Source of the DNA: Maritalea sp051251695
GTDB taxonomy: Bacteria > Pseudomonadota > Alphaproteobacteria > Rhizobiales > Devosiaceae
Direction: 5' to 3'
Assembly: GCF_051251695.1 (NCBI RefSeq)
Contig: NZ_JBPOEU010000005.1
Span: 62,001-126,000, forward strand
DNA length: 64,000 nucleotides
Notes under the pieces: generated by a model
What the model was told of the DNA's origin: nothing
Seen by the model: only the letters and a program-made list of their open reading frames with translations
Databases searched by the model: none
Shown here: piece after piece, positions 25,722 to 34,206 of the stretch
Layout of the letters: each line of letters opens with the position of its first letter
Position numbering within the stretch: position 1 is the first letter of the stretch
Translations under genes and position numbers: made by a program

Positions 25722-27008
25722 ATGACACATTTGAGAGCGGGCGCAGACCCAATCGTTGTAACGGGCATGGGCGCAGTCACCCCATTGGGCGTTGGTGTGG
25801 ATGTGAATTGGAAGCGCTTGCTGGCTGGCAAAAGCGGTATTGTTCGACATACCCGGTTTGATACGGAGCCATTTGGGGCAAAGATCGCGGGCACAGTGCC
25901 CGCCAAAGCCGATGATATTCACGGCTTTAGTGCAGAAGACCACATAACGCCCAAAGACATCAAAAAAATGGATATCTTTATTCAATATGGAATTGCGGCG
26001 GCCAATGAAGCGCTGGGGCAAGCTGGATGGGCACCACAAACTGACGAAGAAAAAGAGCGTAGCGCTACGATTATCGCGACGGGCGTTGGCGGGTTTCCGG
26101 CAATGACCGCTGCCACCAGAGTTATTGATACGCGTGGCCCACGTCGGTTATCTCCATTCGTTGTGCCGTCGTTCCTCGCAAATCTCGCGGCAGGGCACAT
26201 TTCAATTTTGCATCAGCTCAAAGGGCCAATTGGTGCGCCGGTAACCGCATGTGCAGCATCTGCGCAAGCGATTGGCGATGGCATGCGTTTGATTTTAAGT
26301 GGTGAAGCAGATGTTGCAGTTTGTGGAGGCGCGGAGGCATGTGTCGATCCGGTCTCCATCGGTGGGTTTGGTGCGGCCAAAGCGTTGGTTACCACGTTTA
26401 ATGATGAACCAGAGCGGGCGTCGCGACCCTTTGATACAGGGCATGCGGGATTTGTTTTGTCTGAAGGCTCTGCAGTGCTGGTGCTTGAGCGTTTAAGCCA
26501 TGCACAAAAACGTGGTGCCACGCCTTTAGCCATCGTGTCTGGATATGGCACGACAGGGGATGCCTTTCATTTGACCGCTTCTTCACCAGACGGTGAGGGC
26601 GGACAACGCGCGATGAAACAGGCCCTTCGGATGGCCGATTTGGAGCCAAAGGATATCAGCTATATCAATGCGCATAGTACCTCGACGCCTGTGGGTGATG
26701 CTGCTGAAATTGCAGGCATTTCGGCGGTGTTTGACGGACGGGGCAAAGATTTACCTGTCACCTCGACAAAATCGTCGATTGGCCATTTGTTGGGTGCGGC
26801 TGGGGCCATTGAAGCGATCTATTCAATTTTGGCACTTCGTGACAATGTGGTGCCTGCTGGGATGAACATTGATGACCCGGACCCGGCAGCGGATAGGTTT
26901 GAACTGTCGCCAAACAAGCCAACGGAATGGGACGTGAAGCACGTTCTTTCCAATGGCTTTGGGTTTGGCGGGGTTAACGCCAGTTTGATTTTTAGTAAGG
27001 TCTCCTAA
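25722..27008 (+). CDS. fabF: FabF-type beta-ketoacyl-ACP synthase
   Basis: Condenses malonyl-ACP with acyl-ACP in fatty acid synthesis. The 428-residue product carries the Cys-His-His triad: C177 (ACAASAQ), H318 (NAHSTSTPVGD, where most FabF have NAHGTST) and H355 (SSIGHLLGAAG). The spacing is nearly that of E. coli FabF. ATG 25722 has GGGATTAAC upstream. It stands alone, without acpP or fabG, and is followed by a strong terminator, so it may be a second FabF copy with a specialised role rather than the main one. I cannot tell from this window. Confidence 0.88.
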   Translation: MTHLRAGADPIVVTGMGAVTPLGVGVDVNWKRLLAGKSGIVRHTRFDTEPFGAKIAGTVPAKADDIHGFSAEDHITPKDIKKMDIFIQYGIAAANEALGQAGWAPQTDEEKERSATIIATGVGGFPAMTAATRVIDTRGPRRLSPFVVPSFLANLAAGHISILHQLKGPIGAPVTACAASAQAIGDGMRLILSGEADVAVCGGAEACVDPVSIGGFGAAKALVTTFNDEPERASRPFDTGHAGFVLSEGSAVLVLERLSHAQKRGATPLAIVSGYGTTGDAFHLTASSPDGEGGQRAMKQALRMADLEPKDISYINAHSTSTPVGDAAEIAGISAVFDGRGKDLPVTSTKSSIGHLLGAAGAIEAIYSILALRDNVVPAGMNIDDPDPAADRFELSPNKPTEWDVKHVLSNGFGFGGVNASLIFSKVS

Positions 27009-27160
27009 GTGCGGCAGAAGTTAGTGGACCTCGCATCAAGTGCGGGGCGGCCCAGTGTGGGGCTGTGCAGAATGAACGATTTGCGCGTGATGCAATGCCA
27101 AGTCGAACGGTGGGAAATATTCGGGGGTGGGCTGTCACTTAAAGCGATAGCCCCCGCACC

Positions 27161-27190
27161 ATCCCGGCCATGCGCCGGGATCAGTTTTTA
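27161..27190 (+). terminator. Terminator after the fabF-like gene
   Basis: ATCCCGGC and GCCGGGAT form an 8-bp stem with a five-base loop, followed by CAGTTTTTA. Just before it, GGGCTGTC (27129-27136) pairs with GATAGCCC (27146-27153) as a second hairpin. The 280-base gap to hpt otherwise shows no convincing gene. Confidence 0.7.
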
Positions 27191-27288
27191 ACCGGCCAAT
27201 GGGACGGCAATCTGGTTGTGGATCGTTTGTCTAGGTTGGTGACTTATCGAGTTGCTCTGCTAAGCTCTTTTTGAGTAAGAGGGGCACC

Positions 27289-27828
27289 ATGGACCATTCA
27301 AATTACGTCATTGATCAGATGATCTCTGCCAAATCCATTGCGGCGCGGGTTGAAGCGTTGGCGTCGGAAATCGAGCATACATTTGCGGGTACCGACAAAC
27401 TGATTGTTGTTGGTCTGTTGCGTGGCTCATTTGTGTTCATTTCTGATTTGGTTCGCGAACTCGAATTGCCTGTCGAGGTTGATTTTTTAGAGGCCTCATC
27501 TTACGGCAACAGCACAGAATCGTCCCGTGAGGTTCGTATTTTAAAAGACCTACGTGGTGAGATTGAAGGCCGTGATGTGCTGGTTGTTGAGGACATCGTT
27601 GATACTGGGCACACGCTGACCCACGTTTTGGGTATGCTGAATTCGCGCAAACCCAAGAGACTTGAAGTTTGTGCGTTGCTCGACAAGCCTACCCGCCGTG
27701 AAGTTGATGTTAAAGCGACTTGGACTGGCTTTGAAATTCCGGATGAATTTGTGGTTGGCTATGGCATTGATTATGCACAACGAAATCGTAATTTGCCCTA
27801 TATCGGTAAGGTGAGGTTTACCGCGTAG
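27289..27828 (+). CDS. hpt: Hypoxanthine phosphoribosyltransferase
   Basis: Salvages hypoxanthine (and usually guanine) with PRPP to nucleotides. The 179-residue product has the PRPP-binding loop VVEDIVDTGHTL (99-110), the early PPi loop LLRGSFVFISDLVREL and LPYIGKVRF near the end. ATG 27289 follows GAGGGG. The nearby pur genes (42-50 kb and 60 kb) make de novo purines; this enzyme recycles them. Its last 11 bases overlap the convergent AraC gene. Confidence 0.93.
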   Translation: MDHSNYVIDQMISAKSIAARVEALASEIEHTFAGTDKLIVVGLLRGSFVFISDLVRELELPVEVDFLEASSYGNSTESSREVRILKDLRGEIEGRDVLVVEDIVDTGHTLTHVLGMLNSRKPKRLEVCALLDKPTRREVDVKATWTGFEIPDEFVVGYGIDYAQRNRNLPYIGKVRFTA

Positions 27829-28558
27829 CGATTGCCGTTACTTTTGGACGGGTGCCAAATTGCTTTCGATAGGCGCGTGAAAATGCATCGGGTGCTTTAT
27901 AGCCATATCGGTTTGCAACGCGATCTACGCGCTCGCCTCTTTCTATGTCCATTCGGGCAAGCATAAGCCGCCATCGTCGCAGGTATCCGGCAGGTGTTTC
28001 GCCCACAAGGGACGAGAATAATTGTTTAAATCGGCTGTGTGATAGGCCAGCAACCGCAGCCAAATCGGCATTTTGCCAAGGCTTGCCGGGTTTTTCATGC
28101 ATGGCTACAATTGCGGTGCTAATGCGTGGGTTTGCTAAGCCTGCCAAAAGCCCAGGTGTTGTGGCACCCCGGTCAATTTGCAGGCGTAAAATGCGCACAA
28201 CCAAAACCTCACCCAAACGGCTCAGCACGGCACCAGACCCGCAGCGGTTCGCGTTGTGCTCTAGGGACAACAGGGAAATGAGATTTTCCAGATCGTCATC
28301 GGCCACAATATGTTCTAACACCTGATGGGGAAGAGCTGTGCGCAAAGGATTGGTTTCGCTGCCAAAATCAATATGGAGCGAAAACAAGATTTCGCGGCCT
28401 TTCGGATCAATGCCCTTATTGCGTGGGGTGAATTCCAGCAATTTTTGCTTTGTGTCGCGATCATGAAACGCTGCAAGGTTGGAGGCGGATAGGGGCACTG
28501 GTTCTGCACGCAGGCGAAAGTGATCAAGCAAGGAACTTAAGCGGTCAAGTTTGGACAT
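27818..28558 (-). CDS. AraC-family transcriptional regulator
   Basis: A 246-residue regulator with a cupin-like N-terminal domain (about 1-130; cupin_6/AraC-binding type) and a C-terminal two-HTH AraC domain (NADLAAVAGLSHSRFKQLFSS; VDRVANRYGYKAPDAFSRAYR, then FGTRP). It is divergent from the peroxiredoxin-like gene with a 115-base gap holding tandem palindromes, so that gene is a likely target. Effector unknown; related regulators of this cupin type often sense small redox or aromatic molecules. Confidence 0.9.
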   Translation of the reverse strand: MSKLDRLSSLLDHFRLRAEPVPLSASNLAAFHDRDTKQKLLEFTPRNKGIDPKGREILFSLHIDFGSETNPLRTALPHQVLEHIVADDDLENLISLLSLEHNANRCGSGAVLSRLGEVLVVRILRLQIDRGATTPGLLAGLANPRISTAIVAMHEKPGKPWQNADLAAVAGLSHSRFKQLFSSLVGETPAGYLRRWRLMLARMDIERGERVDRVANRYGYKAPDAFSRAYRKQFGTRPKVTAIATR

Positions 28559-28620
28559 TTCGGCTCTTTGGTTGGAAAATTAAGACCAATGCGACTTTAT
28601 CGTCTGCTATTGCTGGATGC

Positions 28621-28659
28621 AACACTTGGAAAGTGGAACACTTTCGAAGTGCAACACTT
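28621..28659. promoter_or_regulatory. Tandem 16-bp palindromic repeats before the peroxiredoxin-like gene
   Basis: AACACTT occurs at 28621, 28637 and 28653, an exact 16-base period. The first two units each contain a 13-bp palindrome CACTT-N3-AAGTG (28623-28635 and 28639-28651). The third is a half unit next to the AAGGAG. The array is close to the start codon, so a bound protein could block translation or transcription start. The bound factor is unknown; the divergent AraC is one candidate. Confidence 0.6.
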
Positions 28660-28673
28660 GTAAGGAGATAGAT

Positions 28674-29210
28674 ATGTTGATGCCGAGACAGAAAACGCCG
28701 AACCTGAGCGTTGCAACGCTAGATCATGGACAATTTGACCTTGAGGCAGAAAAAGGCGAGCGCGGCACGTTGGTGTGTTTTTATCGCGGTTATCATTGTC
28801 CTATTTGCGCAAAATATCTTACCGAGCTAGATCGGTTGGTGCCTGAATTTGCAGAACGTGGCGTAAATATCGTTGCCATTAGTTCGGACAAAGAAGACCG
28901 GACGCGCATGATGGCCGACAAGATCGAAAGTAAGAATTTGCGGTTTGGTTATGGCGTTTCGCTGGCCGACGCTAAAGACTGGGGGCTTTTCATCTCAACT
29001 TCGCGGGGGAAAACGTCGATTGGTGTTGAAGAACCTGACTTGTTTTCAGAGCCGGGCGTGTTTCTGGTTTCGCCGGATCAATCGCTTTATTTCAGTATTG
29101 TGCAAACGATGCCGTTTGTGCGTCCAAATTTCAAAGAACTGCTCGGTGCGCTGGATTTTGCGATTGCCAACAACTATCCCGCACGCGGCGAATATGATGG
29201 TGAAGTGTAA
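28674..29210 (+). CDS. AhpC/TSA-like peroxiredoxin-family protein
   Basis: A 178-residue thioredoxin-fold protein. The family signature is FYRGYHCPICAKYLTEL, where C-P-I-C (about residue 43-46) takes the place of the peroxidatic Cys region; the first Cys with an upstream His fits AhpC/TSA relatives rather than classic 2-Cys AhpC. Its usual substrate would be peroxide, but the CPIC pair also suits a thiol oxidoreductase. ATG 28674 has AAGGAGATAGAT upstream. It is controlled from a region with tandem palindromes shared with the divergent AraC gene. Confidence 0.8.
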   Translation: MLMPRQKTPNLSVATLDHGQFDLEAEKGERGTLVCFYRGYHCPICAKYLTELDRLVPEFAERGVNIVAISSDKEDRTRMMADKIESKNLRFGYGVSLADAKDWGLFISTSRGKTSIGVEEPDLFSEPGVFLVSPDQSLYFSIVQTMPFVRPNFKELLGALDFAIANNYPARGEYDGEV

Positions 29211-29225
29211 CGCTGGTTTATAGCT

Positions 29226-29561
29226 CTATTTCGGCGGCAGAGCGCCAACAAACTCTGTCGCCAAGGCTATCCAATTTGCGAGTGATTTGTCGTCATCAAT
29301 GGCGTCGGGCGCCACATGCACAAAGCCCTTCATCACCTTGCCCGTAAAATCCATAACGCTGGCACCGGGGCGGGCCAGTGCTTCTTCATAACGGTCTGGG
29401 CCGACGCGGGCCATTAGGGTGCCGTCTTTGTGGGGCCCGACTAGCATATTGCCATTGAGCATAAAGGCGATGCCGCCGAACATATTCTTTTCTGTTACGT
29501 TGGGGTCTTCGCCAATCACCTGCCGGATGCGGGTGGCTAGGGCTTCGCGTTCTTCGGTCAT
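29226..29561 (-). CDS. TfoX/Sxy N-terminal domain protein
   Basis: A 111-residue protein with the TfoX N-domain pattern: a leading helix, then KNMFGGIAFMLNGNMLVGP and RVGPDRYEEALARPGASVMDFTGKVMKGFV. It lacks the C-terminal helical domain of competence regulator Sxy, as is common in alphaproteobacteria, where the role is not established. It starts directly next to the stop of the upstream GFA gene on the same strand, so the two probably form one transcript. Confidence 0.85.
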   Translation of the reverse strand: MTEEREALATRIRQVIGEDPNVTEKNMFGGIAFMLNGNMLVGPHKDGTLMARVGPDRYEEALARPGASVMDFTGKVMKGFVHVAPDAIDDDKSLANWIALATEFVGALPPK

Positions 29562-29960
29562 TTACATAAACTCATGCTTTTCGATTTTCTCGTCGATTAT
29601 GTCCCATTTCTTGCGCAAGGAATTATACAGAATAACTTCTGGCTTGAACCAGTCAGACTCGTCGAATGCCCCCACTGATACGCCAATGGCTCCCGGTGTT
29701 TTGGCATTTTCTGCGAACAGACGTGAGCCACATTCCGGGCAAAAATGTCGGGTGCGGGTGTTACCCGAATCTGAAACGGATTTGTGGGATTTCGTTGTGC
29801 CTGAAATTTTAACGTCACCTTTCTTAAAGAAGGCATGCACAACATGTCCCGTACCGGTTGCTCTTCGACAGGCGTTGCAATGACATTGCGCCATCCTAAC
29901 GGGGTCAGCTTCAACTTCAAACGTTACAGCGCCGCACAAGCATTGGCCGGTTTTTAGCAT
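29562..29960 (-). CDS. GFA-family zinc protein (second of three)
   Basis: A 132-residue GFA domain with ligands CLCG, CHCNACRRATGTGH and HFCPECGSRLF. These match the CENP-V/GFA zinc fold. It lies directly before the TfoX gene and ten bases after the third GFA gene, suggesting a GFA-GFA-tfoX run. The pair is diverged in sequence rather than an exact duplicate. Reaction unknown. Confidence 0.86.
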   Translation of the reverse strand: MLKTGQCLCGAVTFEVEADPVRMAQCHCNACRRATGTGHVVHAFFKKGDVKISGTTKSHKSVSDSGNTRTRHFCPECGSRLFAENAKTPGAIGVSVGAFDESDWFKPEVILYNSLRKKWDIIDEKIEKHEFM

Positions 29961-29969
29961 CAGGTATAT

Positions 29970-30389
29970 CTACTTCTCTTTGTACTTTTGAAACTGTGGC
30001 AATTGCGGATGCACAAAGTCCCAATTTTTGAGGGTTTGCGCAAAAATCATCGAATTTGGTTGGTAAGAAACGTCGGTGTCGGAGAGCAATCCGGCTGGCA
30101 ATAGTTTGTGGCCAGGCACGCGGTCGGTTACCCCAAAAATAGGCGTGCCGCAATTGGGGCAAAAATGACGTTGCACATTAGAGCCACTGTCGGCGACCAC
30201 AGAAAAGGACTTGGTTTCCCCAGAAATTTGAGTAATCTCATCGGGATAAAGGGCGAGGGCCGTATGGCCGGTGCCACTTGCCTTTTGACAGTCTTTGCAC
30301 GCGCACAACATTGTGGTGCGCGGCTCACCGGAAATTTTTATTTTTATTGCGCCACACGCGCAAGATGTTTCGATCTCTTGGTTACTCAT
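29970..30389 (-). CDS. GFA-family zinc protein (third of three)
   Basis: A 139-residue GFA domain with CACGAIKIKISGEP, CACKDCQKASGTGH and HFCPNCGTPIFG. The true start is ATG 30389; the reading frame stays open upstream (to 30683) but runs antisense into the GNAT gene and has no family similarity there. It is probably first in the GFA-GFA-tfoX transcript. It is divergent from the GNAT gene. Function unproven. Confidence 0.85.
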   Translation of the reverse strand: MSNQEIETSCACGAIKIKISGEPRTTMLCACKDCQKASGTGHTALALYPDEITQISGETKSFSVVADSGSNVQRHFCPNCGTPIFGVTDRVPGHKLLPAGLLSDTDVSYQPNSMIFAQTLKNWDFVHPQLPQFQKYKEK

Positions 30390-30453
30390 ATGCTCAGCTT
30401 GCCGAGCAATTGGCGTTGATGCAACATAAAACTGAACGTGGATATTTGAATAA

Positions 30454-31020
30454 ATGAATTTACCGATCCAACTGCCAATTGAAACCGAACGTTTGGTTCT
30501 GCGTTTGCCACAACTGGATGATGTCGACGCGTTGATGGAATATAGCCAGGACGCGGATGTTTGCCGATATTTGCCATACGAGCCTCGTAGTCGGCAAGAA
30601 ATTGAAGCTTCTATGGAGCGACGAATGGGGTTCACTGAATTTACCCCTGAAGGGCTTCCGTTATTCCTGCATGTCGAACTCAAAGAAACCGGCGAGATGA
30701 TGGGTGAACTGCTGTTGTTTTCTAGGAATGTTGAAGCCCGGCAAGGTGAAATTGGCTATGTGTTTAACCCCAGATTTCAAGGTAAGGGCTATGCGTTCGA
30801 GGCTGCCTCCGCCCTTATGGATGCCGCGTTCAAAGAGGCCAACTTGCACAGAATTGAAGCAAAATGTTCAGCGGTGAACACATCGTCATGGAAATTGATG
30901 GAGAAGCTCGGTATGCGGCGGGAAGCGCACTTTAAAGAACAAGCGCTCTTTAAGGGCGAATGGGACGAGTTGCTGATTTACGCCATTTTGCAACGAGAGT
31001 GGCTAGAACTCGCCAAATAA
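30454..31020 (+). CDS. GNAT-family acetyltransferase, RimJ/RimL-like
   Basis: A 188-residue protein with the GNAT fold: ETERLVLRLPQLDDVDALME at the start, GEIGYVFNPRFQGKGYAFEA (acetyl-CoA loop of QGKGYA type) and LHRIEAKCSAVNTSSWKLMEKLGM, the classic RimJ/RimL acetyltransferase pattern. Substrate is unknown; family members modify protein N-termini or small metabolites. It is divergent from the GFA genes and followed by trmJ after 64 bases. Confidence 0.87.
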   Translation: MNLPIQLPIETERLVLRLPQLDDVDALMEYSQDADVCRYLPYEPRSRQEIEASMERRMGFTEFTPEGLPLFLHVELKETGEMMGELLLFSRNVEARQGEIGYVFNPRFQGKGYAFEAASALMDAAFKEANLHRIEAKCSAVNTSSWKLMEKLGMRREAHFKEQALFKGEWDELLIYAILQREWLELAK

Positions 31021-31084
31021 TCAATTGGCTTGATCTTTTATCCCGATTGCCCCATTCATCTCGACCAATGAATGGAGCGATAAA

Positions 31085-31900
31085 TTGGCAGGCACAGACA
31101 GCACAAAAGGCTTGGACCTAAAACCTGGCCCGGCGATCATATTATGTGAGCCGCAATTGGGCGAAAATATTGGCACCGCTGCGCGCGCGATGGCGAATTT
31201 TGGTTTGTGGGACATGCGCCTTGTTAACCCACGGGACGGCTGGCCCAGCGAGAAGGCGCGTTCTGCTGCAGCAAAAGCGAACCATGTGATTGATCGTGTT
31301 CAGGTGTTCGACACTGTTGAGGACGCGATTGCTGATTTAACCCGTTGTTATGCAACGACCGCCCGTTCGCGAGATATGTATAAGCCAGTTATTGGTCCTG
31401 ATATGGCCGCTGATGAAATGGTTTCGCCAATCAAGAACAATGAAAAAATTGGCATTCTGTTTGGTCGTGAGCGGTGGGGCCTAAATAATGACGAGGTCGC
31501 GCTTTGCGATAAAATCGTCACTTTGCCGGTTGAACCCGCATTTGCATCCCTGAACATCGCTCAGGCGGTGTTGGTTCTCGCCTATGAATGGCGACGGGCG
31601 TTTGATGGGGCTGGTGATTTGCCATTTAACGGAGATGTGGGGCAGCCTGCGACCCGACAGGACCTGATTGGTTTGATGGAGCACCTTGAAGGTGCGCTGG
31701 ACCGGGTGAATTTCTTTAAAACGCCGGGTAAGCGCCCATCGATGGTGGCGAATATGCGGGCAATGTTTGCCCGCGCGCAAATGAATATTCAGGAAGTCAG
31801 AACTTTTCGCGGTGTTGTGGCGGCGCTGGACCGGCGGCATGAACGTGAAAATCCAAAACGGGATCAATCCAAATACCAACAAAAAAAGGACGCCGAATAG
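31085..31900 (+). CDS. trmJ: TrmJ-like tRNA 2'-O-methyltransferase
   Basis: A SPOUT-class (TrmH) methyltransferase of 271 residues. Key parts: CEPQLGENIGTAARAMANFG, LFGRERWGLNNDEVALCD and PAFASLNIAQAVLVLAYEW, the TrmH knot. By similarity to TrmJ it likely methylates C32/U32 of tRNAs. It starts at TTG 31085 with GGAG eight bases upstream. The 3' end overlaps a terminator that serves the opposite strand. An assignment to another TrmH-family substrate cannot be excluded. Confidence 0.8.
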   Translation: MAGTDSTKGLDLKPGPAIILCEPQLGENIGTAARAMANFGLWDMRLVNPRDGWPSEKARSAAAKANHVIDRVQVFDTVEDAIADLTRCYATTARSRDMYKPVIGPDMAADEMVSPIKNNEKIGILFGRERWGLNNDEVALCDKIVTLPVEPAFASLNIAQAVLVLAYEWRRAFDGAGDLPFNGDVGQPATRQDLIGLMEHLEGALDRVNFFKTPGKRPSMVANMRAMFARAQMNIQEVRTFRGVVAALDRRHERENPKRDQSKYQQKKDAE

Positions 31901-31908
31901 GGCGTCCT
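31881..31908 (-). terminator. Terminator of the ABC permease operon
   Basis: AGGACGCC and GGCGTCCT form an 8-bp stem with a six-base loop at 31887-31908. On the minus strand it is followed by seven Ts. It ends the permease transcript and lies over the trmJ stop codon. Confidence 0.85.
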
Positions 31909-31930
31909 CTAGATTTGAACTGGTTGCCGA

Positions 31931-32824
31931 TTAGGCGTCAGTTATGCGGCGGCGATATTCTGAGGCGAGGTAAACAAAACCTGCCAACATCGCGACACCG
32001 ATAGCCATCTGTAGCCAGTCAACTTGCGAAATTCCGTACTGGATAAGTTCGAGCGCAGAAACTGAGTTCGGGTTAAAAATCCATACTTCTGGATCGAAAT
32101 CATTAGGCTCTTCACCAATCATTTCCAAGCGGAACAGGATGAATTTTAGGATTTGGCTTTCATAGGCAAGGTCACGAATATTGATCACGCGTTCAAGCAG
32201 TACAGCCAAACCTGGGATGACGAAGAATAGCGGCATACTCCAACGTTTAAACAATGTGCCCAAGAATGCTGCCCAGCCGATAATTGGGGCGTACCAGAAC
32301 AAAGCAATGAGCAAATAGACGGCACCGGCAATGGTGATTTGCATGTAGCTATTTAGCGCTTCAAGCGGACCTGGTGCTGTGTAGAATATTGTGAGCATGC
32401 CGATTACGTTAGCAAAAACAAACCCAATAAGGCCGGTCACCATGATCCAGACACCAATCGCCAAAGGCATGATTGTATAACCTGCGACGACCTTGGAGCT
32501 TAGAATTTCCAAGTCAGTTTTTGGCATGGATTTCCAAAACAACATGGAGTTGTTTCGACGGTCTGCATGGAATGCATCAGAAAAATAGAAAAACAGCGCG
32601 ATGAAAAAGTAAAAAGCCCACGCCGCGAATATGCCCATATACATGGCTTCATAGAGTTTTAGGCCGAGCGGCATTTCAGTTTCAGCTGCAATGCCGGTTT
32701 GGTTGAATATAACCGAGACGGCAAGTACGATTGTTACAACTAGTGTAATGATGGCTGGTGCGAATAAAAATGCACCACGGTGTTCTAGAAATTCTCGTTT
32801 AACGAGTGCGACCCAAGATCTCAT
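31931..32824 (-). CDS. ABC-2-type permease
   Basis: A 297-residue membrane protein with about six helices. It starts RSWVALVKREFLEHRGAFLF, typical of ABC-2 permeases, and pairs with the ATPase just upstream. Its ATG overlaps the ATPase stop (ATGA). With the GntR/YtrA regulator it forms a three-gene operon like the ytr systems of Bacillus, which are linked to cell-envelope stress and antibiotics; here the substrate is unknown. Confidence 0.85.
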   Translation of the reverse strand: MRSWVALVKREFLEHRGAFLFAPAIITLVVTIVLAVSVIFNQTGIAAETEMPLGLKLYEAMYMGIFAAWAFYFFIALFFYFSDAFHADRRNNSMLFWKSMPKTDLEILSSKVVAGYTIMPLAIGVWIMVTGLIGFVFANVIGMLTIFYTAPGPLEALNSYMQITIAGAVYLLIALFWYAPIIGWAAFLGTLFKRWSMPLFFVIPGLAVLLERVINIRDLAYESQILKFILFRLEMIGEEPNDFDPEVWIFNPNSVSALELIQYGISQVDWLQMAIGVAMLAGFVYLASEYRRRITDA

Positions 32825-33705
32825 ATCATTTCTCCTTGGTGAGCGGTCTCGCGTTGCATGAGCGCCACGAATAGGTCTGAAACTGTTGGGATACTGACTT
32901 GGCCCAACGCGTCTAGTTTGTCGGCATCAACACCATCAAATATCAGGATGTCTTGTCCGAATTTGCTTTCCTCAAAAATTGGTTTGAGCTTTTTCGCTTC
33001 TGCCAAATTATCAGGTCCAACAACAAGTTGAGCGTAGCGCTCACCCACATCTTCCATGGGGCTGTCGAGCACCAAATGTCCGTCTCGGATAAACATTAGG
33101 TCCGTCAGCATAAACTCGATTTCATCCACTTGGTGGGTGGTGATGAGGAGCGTGCGGTCTTCGTTCATATAGTCTTCAAGCAGTCTTTTATAAAAACGCT
33201 TGCGGTAGGTGATGTCCAAGCCAAGTGTTGGCTCATCCAAGACTAGAAGCCGAGCATCGATCGCCATGACGATAGCAAGGTGCAACTGAGCGACCATACC
33301 TTTTGATAGATTTTTAATCTTTGCGTCAGCGCGTATGTCTGTTCCGTGAAGAAATCCATTTGCTTTTTCCCTCGAAAAATTTGGATGTATGTCGTCGAGC
33401 ATGTCGAAGAGTTCGCGAACGCGGAAGAAACGTGGCAGGCTCGCAACATCTGAGATGAATGCAACTTCATTCATCAATGCAGCGCGCTCTGCGTATGGGT
33501 TTTTGCCCAAGACGGTGATTTCGCCTTCAAATGAAGTGAGACCTAAAAGTGCGTTCAATGTTGTTGTTTTACCGGCACCATTGTGACCAATTAGACCCAC
33601 AATACGGCCCGGCTGAATTTCAAAATCCAACCCGTGTAGGATTTCTTGTTTGCCAAAGCCTTTACGCAGTCCGTTGGCTTTAACCAGGGGAGTAGGGTTA
33701 CTCAT
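32821..33705 (-). CDS. ABC transporter ATP-binding protein
   Basis: A 294-residue ATPase with Walker A GHNGAGKTT (40-48), signature LSKGMVAQLHLA, and Walker B LLVLDEPTLGLD (about 155-166). The signature is LSKGM, so it lacks the usual LSGGQ, a variation common in ABC-2 exporters. It follows the GntR stop by two bases and overlaps the permease by four. The C-terminal third is a non-conserved extension of about 70 residues. Confidence 0.9.
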   Translation of the reverse strand: MSNPTPLVKANGLRKGFGKQEILHGLDFEIQPGRIVGLIGHNGAGKTTTLNALLGLTSFEGEITVLGKNPYAERAALMNEVAFISDVASLPRFFRVRELFDMLDDIHPNFSREKANGFLHGTDIRADAKIKNLSKGMVAQLHLAIVMAIDARLLVLDEPTLGLDITYRKRFYKRLLEDYMNEDRTLLITTHQVDEIEFMLTDLMFIRDGHLVLDSPMEDVGERYAQLVVGPDNLAEAKKLKPIFEESKFGQDILIFDGVDADKLDALGQVSIPTVSDLFVALMQRETAHQGEMI

Positions 33706-33707
33706 TA

Positions 33708-34058
33708 TTATGCCCCTTCTTTCAATAATTCTTTTAGGTCAAGGTCGAGTGCCTTGATTTGGATGACGATGCGTGGCCATTCTTCGGTCAGAAATTTTTC
33801 GCGTTCGTGCTTTAGCAAAATTTCTCGCGCCCCTTGTGCAACAAACATGCCCAAACCTCTTCTTTTTTCTACGACGCCCAATTCAACAAGAGATTGATAG
33901 GCTTTGGTGACGGTTAGTGGATTGACTGAAAGGTCCGTCGCGATCTGCCGAACGGATGGCAGTGCTTCGTCCTCTTTTGCTGTTTTATTCAAGATCAGCG
34001 CGCCAATACGTGTTCTGATTTGAATAAAGATCGGCTGTGTTTCATTCCATTGCTTCAT
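33708..34058 (-). CDS. GntR/YtrA-type regulator of the ABC operon
   Basis: A 116-residue regulator of the short YtrA subfamily: an N-terminal winged helix (PIFIQIRTRIGALIL; LPSVRQIATDLSVNPLTVTKAYQ; GLGMFVAQ) and only a short helical tail for dimerization, not a full effector domain. ATG 34058 follows GAGTGAG. It is the first gene of the operon and is probably its autorepressor; an operator-like inverted repeat lies just upstream. Confidence 0.88.
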   Translation of the reverse strand: MKQWNETQPIFIQIRTRIGALILNKTAKEDEALPSVRQIATDLSVNPLTVTKAYQSLVELGVVEKRRGLGMFVAQGAREILLKHEREKFLTEEWPRIVIQIKALDLDLKELLKEGA

Positions 34059-34074
34059 GTGTCTCACTCACTTA

Positions 34075-34096
34075 GTGTGCTACAGTAGTACCACAC
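34075..34096. promoter_or_regulatory. Operator-like inverted repeat for the GntR/YtrA operon
   Basis: GTGTGCTAC and GTACCACAC are 9-bp arms with one mismatch and a four-base spacer. They lie 17 bases before the regulator ATG. On the minus strand a TTGCCA with 16 bases to TACTAC suggests the promoter, which the repeat overlaps. GntR/YtrA repressors bind such repeats. Binding is inferred. Confidence 0.6.
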
Positions 34097-34206
34097 CAAA
34101 TCGGAATGGCAACAGGAAAATGCAATAGGAGGCAAAAAATATTTTGACGGCCTGATTTGTTGGGTAAAAAATGACGCTGAATATGGGCCAAAACCGCTGA
34201 TAATCA

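Noticed and set aside
27009..27191. Short frame after the fabF-like gene
   Set aside because: It overlaps two hairpins including a terminator and has no family pattern or clear ribosome binding site.
30390..30683. N-terminal extension of the third GFA protein
   Set aside because: The frame is antisense to the GNAT gene and not similar to GFA proteins; ATG 30389 gives a normal family length.
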